From NCBI GenBank assembly GCA_016928525.1, contig JAFGKO010000322.1, forward strand, positions 1 to 17,655: a stretch of 17,655 nt of DNA. The letters are read 5' to 3'. Under the pieces are notes generated by a model. It did no database searches and had not been told where the DNA came from. It saw only the letters and a list, made by a program, of their open reading frames with translations. A program made the position numbers and the translations under genes. Positions 5,345 to 12,207 of the stretch are shown here, piece by piece. The stretch's first letter is position 1. Every line of letters begins with the position of its first letter. This DNA comes from Anaerolineales bacterium (GTDB lineage: Bacteria; Chloroflexota; Anaerolineae; Anaerolineales; Villigracilaceae).

Positions 5345-7864
5345 ATGAAATTTTTTGCCCAAATCGCCGTTAACGTCCCGTCTGTAGCGGGCGTTTTTGA
5401 TTATGCCATCCCTGAAGACCTGGCAGGAGGCCTCGGCATTGGGCAACTGGTCATCGTCCCCTTTAGCAAGCAAACTGTGCAGGGGGTGATCCTACGCTTC
5501 ATTGACCAACCCTCCATTGCCGACACAAAAGAAATCCTTGAAATCGTAGACCCTGACCCGGTTTTGACATCCGCGCAAATCGCGCTAGCCGAATGGATGG
5601 CGGGAGCCACCCTTTCCCCACTGGCTGCGATCATCAATCTGATGCTGCCGGTTGGGTTGGGTCAGCAGGCGGATGTTTTGTATGGGATCCGAGATTCGGG
5701 AATCGGCAATCAGCAATCTGAAATTGAAAATCGTAAATCGCAAGTCGAAAATCGCTTGCTCTCTCTCCTCACAGCCCATGGCTCCCTGCGCGGTCGCCAG
5801 ATCGATACCCACTTCCGCAACGTGGACTGGCGCAAATCCGCCGAATGGCTGGTGAAACGCGGCATTCTGGTGAAAAAGTCCGTGCTGCCCTCGCCACGCG
5901 TGCGTTCCAAGTATATCCGCGTGGCGCAGTTGGCTGTCTCGCTGGAAGAGGCCGTAGCTGCTCTGCCCGACCTAGGTACCACCGAAGCCACACAGAAACG
6001 CCGTTCTGCGGCCTTACGTTACCTCATGCGCGAACTGGACGAGGTCAATGTCTCGTGGGTGTATGCCGAGAGCGGCTGCAATCTGTCCGATCTGCAATTA
6101 TTGGCTGAGCGCGGGTTGATCGTGCTGCGTGAAAACGAGGTATGGCGGGATCCATTGGAGAGAGTAGAGAGAAGAGGATTAGAGAATAGTAGTCCTCCTA
6201 AATTAACTCCTGAGCAAGAGCAGGCCTGGGAAAAAATTCGCTCAGCCTTCACTTCCCGATCTACCAGATTGCCCTTCCTGCTGCATGGCGTGACTGGTTC
6301 CGGCAAAACCGAGCTCTACATTCGCGCGGCGGAAGAGGCCGTGCGGCGGGGCAGGCAGGCCATCATCCTGGTTCCGGAAATCGCGCTCACCCCGCAGACC
6401 GTGCGCCGCTTCCTGGCGCGCTTTCCCGGCCAGGTCGGGCTCATTCATTCCAAGTTGTCCGAGGGCGAGCGCTACGACACCTGGCGGCGGGCGCGCGCCA
6501 ACCTGCTCAAGGTGATCATCGGGCCGCGCAGCGCTCTGTTCGCGCCCTTGCCGGATATCGGCCTCATTGCTGTGGATGAGTGCCACGATGGCTCCTACTA
6601 CCAGTCCGAGCCGCCATTCTATCATGCGGTGGAAGCCGCCAAAGCTTATGCCAAGTTGTGCGGCGCAGTTTTCATGATGGGATCAGCTACGCCCAGCATT
6701 GTACAACGCTGGAGTGCGGACGCGGGTGAAAGCGTGCGGCTGGATTTGCCCAGGCGCATCGCCTCCGCGCAAGAGACAAAACCGCATCAACACCTGGACC
6801 TGCCGCCTGTTTCCGTTATAGACATGCGCGAGGAACTCAAAGCGGGCAACCGCGGCATCTTCAGCCGAGATTTGTTACAGGCTTTAGGCGATACGCTGAA
6901 TCGCGGCGAGCAGGCCATCCTGTTCCTGAACCGGCGTGGCACAGCGACGTATGTTTTTTGCCGGGATTGCGGCTATACGTTGAAGTGTCCGCAGTGCGAT
7001 AATCCGTTGACGTATCACGTTATCCCGTTAACCCGTGACCCCGTGGACAGAACGACGGGAAAACCGGAAAACGCACTGACGTGCCACTTTTGCGGTTATT
7101 CACGCCAGAAGCCAACAAAGTGCCTAGAGTGCGGCAGCAAACAAATACGGGAGTACGGGTTAGGAAGCGAGCGCGTAGAGACAGAAGTTGGAACTCTATT
7201 CCCGGGTGCGCGTGTGCTGCGCTGGGACTGGGAAACCACCCGCCAGAAGGATGCCCACGAGATTATCCTGAGCCATTTTGCCAGTCACCGCGCGGATGTG
7301 CTGGTCGGCACGCAAATGCTGGCTAAAGGTCTGGATCTGCCGCTGGTAACGCTGGTCGGCATAGTGCTGGCGGATGTGGGGCTGAACCTGCCCGATCCCT
7401 TCTCGTCGGAACGTGTCTTCCAGGTGCTGACACAGGTGGCCGGGCGCGCCGGGCGCAGCACGCGCGGCGGGCGGGTCATCTTGCAGACCTTCCAGCCGGA
7501 ACATCCTGTCATCCGGGCGGCCTCGGGTCACGATTACAGCGGCTTTTACGAGCAGGAACTGGCCGGGCGACGAAGATTGGGCTACCCGCCTTTTGGGAGG
7601 CTGGTGCGGCTGGAATACCGTCACCGGGATAATGCGCGGGCCGAGGTGGAAGCCCGGAAAACGGCGGACAGGTTGAAGTCCAAGATCGATGCGGAGAGAC
7701 GTACCCAAACAACGCTGGTTGGCCCAGTCCCGTGTTTCTTTGCCAAACTGCGCGGCGAGTATCGCTGGCAGATCGTCTTGCGCGGGCCTAATCTGGTCGA
7801 GGTCTTACAAGGTCAAAGATTCGATGGCTGGCGGGTTGAAGTCCACCCAACATCTTTGCTATAA
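5345..7864 (+). CDS. priA: Primosomal protein N' / replication-restart helicase PriA
   Basis: 839 residues. The N-terminal DNA-binding part (residues 1-105, with VPSVAGVFDYAIPEDL) is followed by a winged-helix-like linker. The helicase core has Walker A GVTGSGKTE (315-323), VPEIALTPQ (343-351), DECHD (411-415), GSATPS (446-451), VGTQMLAKGLD (654-664) and QVAGRAGR (697-704). The zinc domain carries all eight cysteines (539, 542, 548, 551, 580, 583, 593, 596). PriA recognises stalled forks and reloads the replicative helicase. The gene is longer than usual (E. coli PriA has 732 residues), partly because tandem repeats were inserted at nt 5686-5755, 6155-6189 and perhaps 7016-7047. The DEAH-type box reads DECHD where DEEHD is common, still a valid DExH. 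The start has no strong Shine-Dalgarno and follows the GDPD stop by 6 nt. Confidence 0.97.
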   Translation: MKFFAQIAVNVPSVAGVFDYAIPEDLAGGLGIGQLVIVPFSKQTVQGVILRFIDQPSIADTKEILEIVDPDPVLTSAQIALAEWMAGATLSPLAAIINLMLPVGLGQQADVLYGIRDSGIGNQQSEIENRKSQVENRLLSLLTAHGSLRGRQIDTHFRNVDWRKSAEWLVKRGILVKKSVLPSPRVRSKYIRVAQLAVSLEEAVAALPDLGTTEATQKRRSAALRYLMRELDEVNVSWVYAESGCNLSDLQLLAERGLIVLRENEVWRDPLERVERRGLENSSPPKLTPEQEQAWEKIRSAFTSRSTRLPFLLHGVTGSGKTELYIRAAEEAVRRGRQAIILVPEIALTPQTVRRFLARFPGQVGLIHSKLSEGERYDTWRRARANLLKVIIGPRSALFAPLPDIGLIAVDECHDGSYYQSEPPFYHAVEAAKAYAKLCGAVFMMGSATPSIVQRWSADAGESVRLDLPRRIASAQETKPHQHLDLPPVSVIDMREELKAGNRGIFSRDLLQALGDTLNRGEQAILFLNRRGTATYVFCRDCGYTLKCPQCDNPLTYHVIPLTRDPVDRTTGKPENALTCHFCGYSRQKPTKCLECGSKQIREYGLGSERVETEVGTLFPGARVLRWDWETTRQKDAHEIILSHFASHRADVLVGTQMLAKGLDLPLVTLVGIVLADVGLNLPDPFSSERVFQVLTQVAGRAGRSTRGGRVILQTFQPEHPVIRAASGHDYSGFYEQELAGRRRLGYPPFGRLVRLEYRHRDNARAEVEARKTADRLKSKIDAERRTQTTLVGPVPCFFAKLRGEYRWQIVLRGPNLVEVLQGQRFDGWRVEVHPTSLL
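5686..5755 (+). repeat. Degenerate heptanucleotide tandem repeat inside priA
   Basis: Ten consecutive 7-nt units follow one another without a break. Typical units are GATTCGG, CAATCAG, AAATCGT and AAATCGC. They encode a hydrophilic stretch (SEIENRKSQVENRL at residues 125-138) in the linker between the N-terminal and helicase parts, a place where length variation should be tolerated. The unit style is shared with repeats in sbcC in this window. Confidence 0.8.
6155..6189 (+). repeat. Second heptanucleotide tandem repeat in priA
   Basis: Five purine-rich 7-nt units (TTGGAGA, GAGTAGA, GAGAAGA and so on) encode LERVERRGLENSS just before the helicase domain begins. The unit differs from that at 5686-5755, but the period and the in-gene linker position are the same. 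Confidence 0.55.
7016..7047 (+). repeat. Short octanucleotide repeat in the priA zinc-domain insertion
   Basis: Four 8-nt units (CACGTTAT, CCCGTTAA, CCCGTGAC, CCCGTGGA) lie in register. They fall inside an extra segment of roughly 15-20 residues between the second and third cysteine pairs of the PriA zinc domain (residues about 558-577). Confidence 0.45.
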
Positions 7865-7865
7865 T
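7836..7865 (+). promoter_or_regulatory. Promoter of the DUF6159 gene, overlapping the priA stop
   Basis: TTGAAG (7836-7841), an 18-nt spacer and a perfect TATAAT (7860-7865) preceded by TGC form the best-looking promoter in the window. The -10 overlaps the priA stop codon (7862-7864). The start near 7872 gives a leader of about 22 nt containing the ribosome-binding site AAGGAG at 7881-7886. Confidence 0.7.
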
Positions 7866-7893
7866 CAAGCTTATTTCCCAAAGGAGATCGAAT

Positions 7894-8796
7894 ATGCAAA
7901 GCTTCAGTCGTGGCTGGTCATTTCTAACCCAGGCCTGGGGGATGGCGTTCAAGGATAAAGACTTGATCAAGCCGTCTATCTATGCCCTGGTGGTAGGATT
8001 TATCGTCTCCATCATCGGAATTGTCCCCATTGTAGGCGCTTATTTGCTCTTCGGCGATTCAGGGTTTGGGCAGGCTCTGACGTTCGTACTCGGCGCGTTG
8101 ATGGTCTTCGTAAACTTCGTGGTCACCTATATTTTCTCAGGCATGACGGCTTACCTGATCTTCGGATACCTGTCGGAAGGTGATGGCCGCATGGACAAGG
8201 CCTGGGCTATCGTGAAACGCGACTTTGTTGATCTCCTTACCCTGGCGGCGGCTTCGACTGCGGTCAACATGCTCAAAAGCCTGGCGCAGAGACGCAACCA
8301 ACGCGGCGGAAATGTCCTGGCAGGCCTGGCGCGTTCGGCGGTTGGTTTGCTGGATGTGTTGTGGACAGAGGCTGCTTACCTGATCCTGCCCGCTATGGTG
8401 ATCGATGACTTGAATCTCAAAGACGGGGCAAAGCGCATTTGGGAGATTACGAAAAATAATCTTTTATTGATCGGAATCAGCACGGTCGGCGTACGCGCGG
8501 TAACGGGCTTGGTTGGCTTCGTCCTCGGCGTGATTGGCGCAGCCATCGGTTTTGGGGTTGGCTATGGCCTCATCGCCGTGCTGGGAACCGGCGTAGCCGG
8601 ACTGGTGATCGGCATCGGCCTGGGCGCGATGATCTTCTTTGTCTTTGTACTGGTCGCCAGCGTCATCGGCAGCTACACCGGTATCGCCTATCACACTTGC
8701 CTGTACATCTGGGCGCGTGATGCGGAAAAGGCGCAGGCTGTAGGCCAGTCCATTCAAGTGGCGGCTCCAGCGCCGTTAGCCGCTGTTTTAGGGTAA
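7894..8796 (+). CDS. DUF6159 family integral membrane protein
   Basis: 300 residues with several membrane segments: about 28-52, 59-90, a weaker one around 155-172, a long Gly/Ile/Val-rich block at 190-232 and 233-262. The N-terminus MQSFSRGWSFLTQAWGMAFK and the central YLILPAMVIDDLNLKDG are the recognisable features of DUF6159 proteins, which have no assigned function. The C-terminal tail (residues about 275-300) is soluble and Ala/Pro/Gln-rich. AAGGAG lies 7 nt before ATG 7894, and a strong promoter precedes it. The phosphoribosyltransferase gene begins at the base after its stop, so the two are likely co-transcribed. It could be a channel-like or membrane-stabilising protein; the sequence does not say. 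Confidence 0.8.
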   Translation: MQSFSRGWSFLTQAWGMAFKDKDLIKPSIYALVVGFIVSIIGIVPIVGAYLLFGDSGFGQALTFVLGALMVFVNFVVTYIFSGMTAYLIFGYLSEGDGRMDKAWAIVKRDFVDLLTLAAASTAVNMLKSLAQRRNQRGGNVLAGLARSAVGLLDVLWTEAAYLILPAMVIDDLNLKDGAKRIWEITKNNLLLIGISTVGVRAVTGLVGFVLGVIGAAIGFGVGYGLIAVLGTGVAGLVIGIGLGAMIFFVFVLVASVIGSYTGIAYHTCLYIWARDAEKAQAVGQSIQVAAPAPLAAVLG

Positions 8797-9318
8797 ATGA
8801 TGCAGCCACAACAACCCCGCCGCGAAGTGTTGACCTGGAGCGACGTGGATCGCTTGCTTGACCACTTATTGCCACAGTTTCGCCGTGAGTTCACCGCTAT
8901 GGTTATGATCACGCGCGGCGGCATCATCCCCGGCGGGATGCTGGCCGAAGCGATGAACATCACTCATCTTCTCACCGCCGCGGTGGATTTTCCCGCCCAG
9001 TCCGAGCAGGAACACCACAAGCTGATGCTCTGGCCGGACTTCATCCAATTTCCCAGCGATGAAATGCTGCGCGGACGCCCAACCCTGATCGTCGATGACG
9101 TCTGGGGTTCCGGGCGCACGATCACAGCTGTAAAGAACCGGGTCTCGTCCGCAGGCGGCTTCCCGGAGACTTGCGTGTTGCACTTCAATCCCTATCGCAA
9201 TCTCTTCGGCAAAGTCCGCCCGGATTATTATGCGGCGATTACCGACGCGTATATCATCTTTCCTTGGGAGATCGACCGCGGCCCAGACAAAGCCATCCTG
9301 GGCACATTCGAACCCTAG
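8797..9318 (+). CDS. Phosphoribosyltransferase (xanthine/guanine PRTase-like)
   Basis: 173 residues with a type I PRTase fold. The PRPP-binding loop is LIVDDVWGSGRTI (residues 97-109), RGGIIPGG (40-47) is the pyrophosphate loop, and YIIFPWE (152-158) matches the hood end of xanthine-guanine PRTases. Such enzymes transfer phosphoribose from PRPP to a purine base in salvage. The acidic pair Asp100-Asp101 is intact. The specificity is inferred; the protein could act on hypoxanthine or have a regulatory role. Two tandem ATGs occur at 8797 and 8800; the first is directly adjacent to the upstream stop. The Crp/Fnr gene starts 2 nt after its stop. Confidence 0.88.
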   Translation: MMQPQQPRREVLTWSDVDRLLDHLLPQFRREFTAMVMITRGGIIPGGMLAEAMNITHLLTAAVDFPAQSEQEHHKLMLWPDFIQFPSDEMLRGRPTLIVDDVWGSGRTITAVKNRVSSAGGFPETCVLHFNPYRNLFGKVRPDYYAAITDAYIIFPWEIDRGPDKAILGTFEP

Positions 9319-9320
9319 CA

Positions 9321-10010
9321 ATGCGTACTCTCAGTGTCAGCCACTCCCAAAAGCTGAAGCTTCTTCATGGAAATGAATACTTCGATGGGCTGGATGAAAG
9401 CTTGCTCAAGCAGGTTGCCGAACACATGCAATTGCGCGAATACGAGCGCGGCGAGGCGCTTTTCTGGGAGGGAGACCCTTGCTCCGGTTTGCACATCATC
9501 GAGCAGGGTTTTGTGAAGTTGTACCGGCTTTCTCCCCAGGGCCGCCAGTACATCGTGCGCGTGTTACAGGAAGGCGATACCTGCAACGAGGTGCCCACCT
9601 TTGATAGCGGCGCGAACCCGGTCAATGTGGAGGCGCTGGAACCCACGCGCGTGTGGGTTATCCAACCGGACATCCTGCGCGAACTCTTGAAAGTTCATCC
9701 CGAATTCGCACAAAAGGTCATCGATAACCTTGCCAGAAACCTGCGCGGACTGGTGCGAATGGTCAGCGAGATGGCCTTTTACCAGGTCACGCACCGGCTG
9801 GCGCGCCTGCTCAGCGAGCAATCGCCGGACGAACTGAGCGGCACACCCTGGACACAGGAGCAGCTTGCCGCCCGGCTCGGGACAGTCCGCGAAGTGGTGG
9901 CGCGCTCGCTCAAGGAACTGGAGCGCAGCGGCGCGATCCATATGGACAAACGGCGCATCGCCATCTCGGACCCGAACGTGCTTGCGCAGTGGGCGCAGCC
10001 GTGGAACTGA
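9321..10010 (+). CDS. Crp/Fnr family transcriptional regulator
   Basis: 229 residues: a cyclic-nucleotide-binding-like beta-roll (about 20-125), a dimerisation helix (125-165) and a winged helix-turn-helix (175-215). The recognition helix has Arg190-Glu191-x3-Arg195, equivalent to CRP Arg180, Glu181 and Arg185, which read TGTGA half-sites. The ligand pocket lacks the Arg-Ser that grips cAMP: where CRP-type proteins have GE...PRSA this one reads NEVPTFDSGANPVNVEA. There is no N-terminal four-Cys cluster, so it is not an FNR iron-sulfur sensor; DNR-like nitric-oxide or heme sensing is possible. ATG 9321 gives the natural N-terminus. It converges with nrfHA, whose upstream region carries a TGTGA-N6-TCACA site. 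Confidence 0.92.
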   Translation: MRTLSVSHSQKLKLLHGNEYFDGLDESLLKQVAEHMQLREYERGEALFWEGDPCSGLHIIEQGFVKLYRLSPQGRQYIVRVLQEGDTCNEVPTFDSGANPVNVEALEPTRVWVIQPDILRELLKVHPEFAQKVIDNLARNLRGLVRMVSEMAFYQVTHRLARLLSEQSPDELSGTPWTQEQLAARLGTVREVVARSLKELERSGAIHMDKRRIAISDPNVLAQWAQPWN

Positions 10011-10015
10011 TAACT

Positions 10016-10138
10016 ATTATGTCACTCTCCCGAAGGATACCGGGACGGTGTGAGGGCGCTTTTTGCCCGAAGAGTCTCCCACTACAACAGGGAGATTCTT
10101 TGCTTCGCTCACCTGTGCCTGCGGCACTGGCGCAGGCA
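10016..10138. repeat. Hairpin-rich intergenic repeat segment
   Basis: The 190-nt spacer between the Crp/Fnr and nrfA stops contains consecutive inverted repeats. AAGAGTCTCCC (10070-10080) pairs with GGGAGATTCTT (10090-10100) through 11 positions with one G-U. TGCCTGCG (10116-10123) pairs with CGCAGGCA (10131-10138). A smaller GGGC-GCCC hairpin lies at about 10054-10068. The GGGAGATTCTT...TTCGCTC...CAGAATGAC pattern looks like a mobile intergenic repeat of the kind scattered in environmental genomes. No convincing coding region is seen. Confidence 0.55.
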
Positions 10139-10150
10139 GAATGACAAACA

Positions 10151-10185
10151 AAAAACAGCCCGCTGATAATTGGCGGGCTGTTTTT
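10151..10185. terminator. Bidirectional intrinsic terminator
   Basis: AAAAACAGCCCGC (10151-10163) and GCGGGCTGTTTTT (10173-10185) form a perfect 13-bp stem with a 9-nt loop and T-runs on both strands. It serves the convergent Crp/Fnr gene (+) and the nrfHA operon (-). Confidence 0.95.
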
Positions 10186-10200
10186 ATGTAGGTTGAAGTG

Positions 10201-11535
10201 TTACTGGGCGGGAAGCGGTTTGGGGTCCATCTGGTCGTAGATGCCCGTTACCAGCAAAGACGGATCATCCGCAGCCTGGGCGGCCAGCATCTGCGCCTGG
10301 CGGGCGTAGTTGGCAGATTTGGCCAAAATGCTGAGCACATACTCGGGGTTGTGGAAGCCCATGCTGTTCTCAGCCGAGACATAATCCCAGTAGAACTGCG
10401 CCCGGCGATGCAGCTCGCGCGCTTCGTCCAGTAATTCGGCATCGCTGCCGGAAGCAGCCGTTGCTGCTTTGATGGCTGTAATCGCATCAACAATCGCATC
10501 CTCAGCGGCGACCTTGGTTTCGTAGGTCTTATTTTGAATGTCGTTTACGCGGCGCACGACATATTCGGTATCGTCATGGCACTGTCCACAGGCCTGGTCA
10601 GGATTGAGCAGCGGGCTGTGAATATCGTGCATGGAGTATTTGGCCGCGCCCTCGCGCACATAAGGCATATGGCAGTCCGCGCAGGCTACCCCCGCTGCAT
10701 AGTGCGTGGAGCCAGCCGTGAACATCTCATAGTCGGGATGCTGCGCCTTGAGCATCGGGGTACCAGTCTCAGGGTAAGTCCAGTCTTTGAAGCCCAGAGC
10801 TTCGTAGTATTCATACATCTCTTCCACCCTGGTGCCATCCGCCCATGGGAAAGTCAGGTAATTGCCGTCGCCAGCGAAGTAGTATTCTACATGGCAATTG
10901 GCGCAAACCAGCGAACGCATTTCCTGGCGGGTGAAAGCCGTCCAATCCTTACCCTGCGCTTCGAGAGCTTCCTCAAGAGCCGGGTTGGTGACGATCAGGC
11001 GCATCGTCCCGGCTTCATGGCAGTTGGCGCAGCCGATGGTCTGCTCGATGCTATCGCCTAATTCCGCAAAGGGAGTTTCGTCAAATGCGGCCATGCCCAT
11101 CTCCTGCCACAATTTAGGATTGTTAGCGCTCTTGCACGAATAGCAGGTACCGGGCGTCGTTTCGTTGACGCGCTTGATTTCGCGCACATCAGTCAAGGCC
11201 CATTCATGACCACGGTCGTCGTTGTACTCTTTGCTGAAACTATACCCGCCAAAGAGAATCACCTGGCGCGGATCGTTCTCAAGGTGCGAAAACTTGCTTG
11301 ACCCGCCGTAAGTGGTATCGATCACATTCTCTTTGGTCTTGAGCATAGAGGTATATTGGTTGGGAAAATTCAAACCCCATTGCGATGAATCGGGTTCCAT
11401 AGCCGCAATTTCCACCAATATTTGGAAAGCGCGTTCCTGGGGAGGTTGATTTTTCAAGAACACCAGCACGCCGACCAGGATCGCGGCCAGCACCACGATG
11501 ATACCGACCAGAATGAGAGTTGTATATCGTTTCAT
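10201..11535 (-). CDS. nrfA: Ammonia-forming cytochrome c nitrite reductase, catalytic subunit
   Basis: 444 residues. NrfA reduces nitrite to ammonium with six electrons on a pentaheme scaffold outside the membrane. The heme sites are CYSCK (131-135), the special Lys-ligated catalytic heme, and CANCH (169), CANCH (211), CADCH (285) and CGQCH (316). Active-site candidates are Arg108 (RGH), Tyr218 (HVEYY) and His278 (GSTH); Glu217, Lys263 and Gln265 fit the calcium site. Residues 7-27 are a hydrophobic segment with no clear cleavage site, so the protein is probably membrane-anchored, as in Gram-positive-type NrfA. The start is ATG 11535 (MKRYTT), 10 nt after AAGGAG; ATG 11544 would leave only 1 nt. 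It follows nrfH by 80 nt in one operon. Confidence 0.97.
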   Translation of the reverse strand: MKRYTTLILVGIIVVLAAILVGVLVFLKNQPPQERAFQILVEIAAMEPDSSQWGLNFPNQYTSMLKTKENVIDTTYGGSSKFSHLENDPRQVILFGGYSFSKEYNDDRGHEWALTDVREIKRVNETTPGTCYSCKSANNPKLWQEMGMAAFDETPFAELGDSIEQTIGCANCHEAGTMRLIVTNPALEEALEAQGKDWTAFTRQEMRSLVCANCHVEYYFAGDGNYLTFPWADGTRVEEMYEYYEALGFKDWTYPETGTPMLKAQHPDYEMFTAGSTHYAAGVACADCHMPYVREGAAKYSMHDIHSPLLNPDQACGQCHDDTEYVVRRVNDIQNKTYETKVAAEDAIVDAITAIKAATAASGSDAELLDEARELHRRAQFYWDYVSAENSMGFHNPEYVLSILAKSANYARQAQMLAAQAADDPSLLVTGIYDQMDPKPLPAQ

Positions 11536-11545
11536 AATTCGCATT

Positions 11546-11551
11546 CTCCTT
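11546..11551 (-). promoter_or_regulatory. Ribosome-binding site deciding the nrfA start
   Basis: Minus-strand AAGGAG is 1 nt from ATG 11544 but 10 nt from ATG 11535, so the second ATG is the better start. Confidence 0.6.
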
Positions 11552-11588
11552 GCTTTTGTTTAGGTATCTTTCCAAAAAGGAGGGGGGA

Positions 11589-11603
11589 GTGGGGTAACCC
11601 CAC
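11589..11603 (-). other. Intercistronic hairpin between nrfH and nrfA
   Basis: GTGGGG and CCCCAC form a 6-bp G/C-rich stem with a 3-nt loop, followed on the minus strand by a C-rich run and TTTTT. It lies between two genes that must be expressed at different protein ratios, so it could attenuate or stabilise the message. It is not clearly a full terminator. Confidence 0.4.
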
Positions 11604-11615
11604 ACCTCATATTTT

Positions 11616-12098
11616 TTATTTATAGATCGTCGAGTCTTGATAGGGAGTGATGGAAATCCCGCGCGGCCCGTGCGCCACGTTGCGATGGCAGTCCCAGCAG
11701 TTGCGGTCAAAGGGCTGGGCGCCCATCACGATGCTTTCCACTGCATCTTCATGGCAGCGGATACAGTTGCTCTGCACCCACTTTTTGGTATCCTCATTCG
11801 CGCGGATCATCACAGGCGTCTGCCCGGTGGTGAACACATATACGTCGTGCATACCGGTCTTGCCTTTGGCGAAATAGTAGGCAAAAACATTCTCGTGCGG
11901 CAAGTGGCAATCGACGCACTCAGTCCATGCCTCGTGCGGGGCGTGGTACCAGTTTTCGTAAGCGGCATCCATCACATGGCAATTGGCGCAGGGTTCCGCG
12001 CTGCTGCCCATCATCGCGGGGGCATCGGTTACAAACGCAAACACGCCCAGCGCAATGACTGCGGCAGCGACAGCAATGATGAGTGGGAGCTTTGTCAT
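11616..12098 (-). CDS. nrfH: Tetraheme membrane quinol dehydrogenase of the nitrite reductase
   Basis: 160 residues of the NapC/NirT/NrfH family. One N-terminal membrane helix (residues 4-23) is followed by four heme-binding motifs: CANCH (37-41), CVDCH (61-65), CIRCH (112-116) and CWDCH (134-138). Met43 in CANCHVM matches the unusual Met ligand of heme 1 in Desulfovibrio NrfH, and Lys78/Lys80 are near the position of the Lys ligand of heme 2. NrfH takes electrons from the quinol pool and passes them to NrfA. The start is ATG 12098, 7 nt after AAAGG; a GTG at 12104 in frame is less likely. The upstream region carries a CRP-type operator, so nitrite respiration is probably controlled by a Crp/Fnr protein. 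Confidence 0.95.
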   Translation of the reverse strand: MTKLPLIIAVAAAVIALGVFAFVTDAPAMMGSSAEPCANCHVMDAAYENWYHAPHEAWTECVDCHLPHENVFAYYFAKGKTGMHDVYVFTTGQTPVMIRANEDTKKWVQSNCIRCHEDAVESIVMGAQPFDRNCWDCHRNVAHGPRGISITPYQDSTIYK

Positions 12099-12105
12099 GC
12101 ACACA

Positions 12106-12110
12106 CCTTT
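12106..12110 (-). promoter_or_regulatory. Ribosome-binding site deciding the nrfH start
   Basis: Minus-strand AAAGG lies 7 nt before ATG 12098 and too close to the alternative GTG at 12104. Confidence 0.55.
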
Positions 12111-12138
12111 CGCGATAAGCTGGATTAATCTGTTTTTA

Positions 12139-12144
12139 ATATTA
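12139..12144 (-). promoter_or_regulatory. Candidate -10 element for nrfHA (activator-dependent)
   Basis: Minus-strand TAATAT matches four of six -10 positions. It implies a transcription start near 12132, which would place the CRP-type operator centre (12173.5) at about -41.5, the class II activation position. No -35 hexamer is recognisable, as expected when an activator overlaps it. Confidence 0.4.
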
Positions 12145-12165
12145 ACCGATTTTTATCGACCTTGT

Positions 12166-12181
12166 TGTGACTTTTGTCACA
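12166..12181. promoter_or_regulatory. CRP-type operator upstream of nrfHA
   Basis: TGTGACTTTTGTCACA is a perfect 6+6 inverted repeat and matches the TGTGA-N6-TCACA consensus exactly. It lies 68 nt upstream of the nrfH ATG. The Crp/Fnr protein encoded at 9321-10010 has the matching Arg-Glu-x3-Arg recognition helix. It is not an FNR-type TTGAT-N4-ATCAA site. Confidence 0.8.
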
Positions 12182-12207
12182 TTCATAATTAGACTGCATG
12201 TATCCAA

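Noticed and set aside
5686..5755. CRISPR-like array
   Set aside because: The units are 7 nt, contiguous and within an open coding frame, with no spacers.
6574..6588. DECHD instead of DEEHD in PriA as a loss of helicase activity
   Set aside because: The catalytic Asp-Glu and His of the DExH box are intact; the third position is variable.
9171..9320. Longer N-terminus of the Crp/Fnr regulator
   Set aside because: It would overlap 50 codons of the phosphoribosyltransferase in another frame and encodes no known sequence.
10534..11061. Plus-strand open frame opposite nrfA
   Set aside because: It is the shadow of the pentaheme reductase; its translation has no known family pattern.
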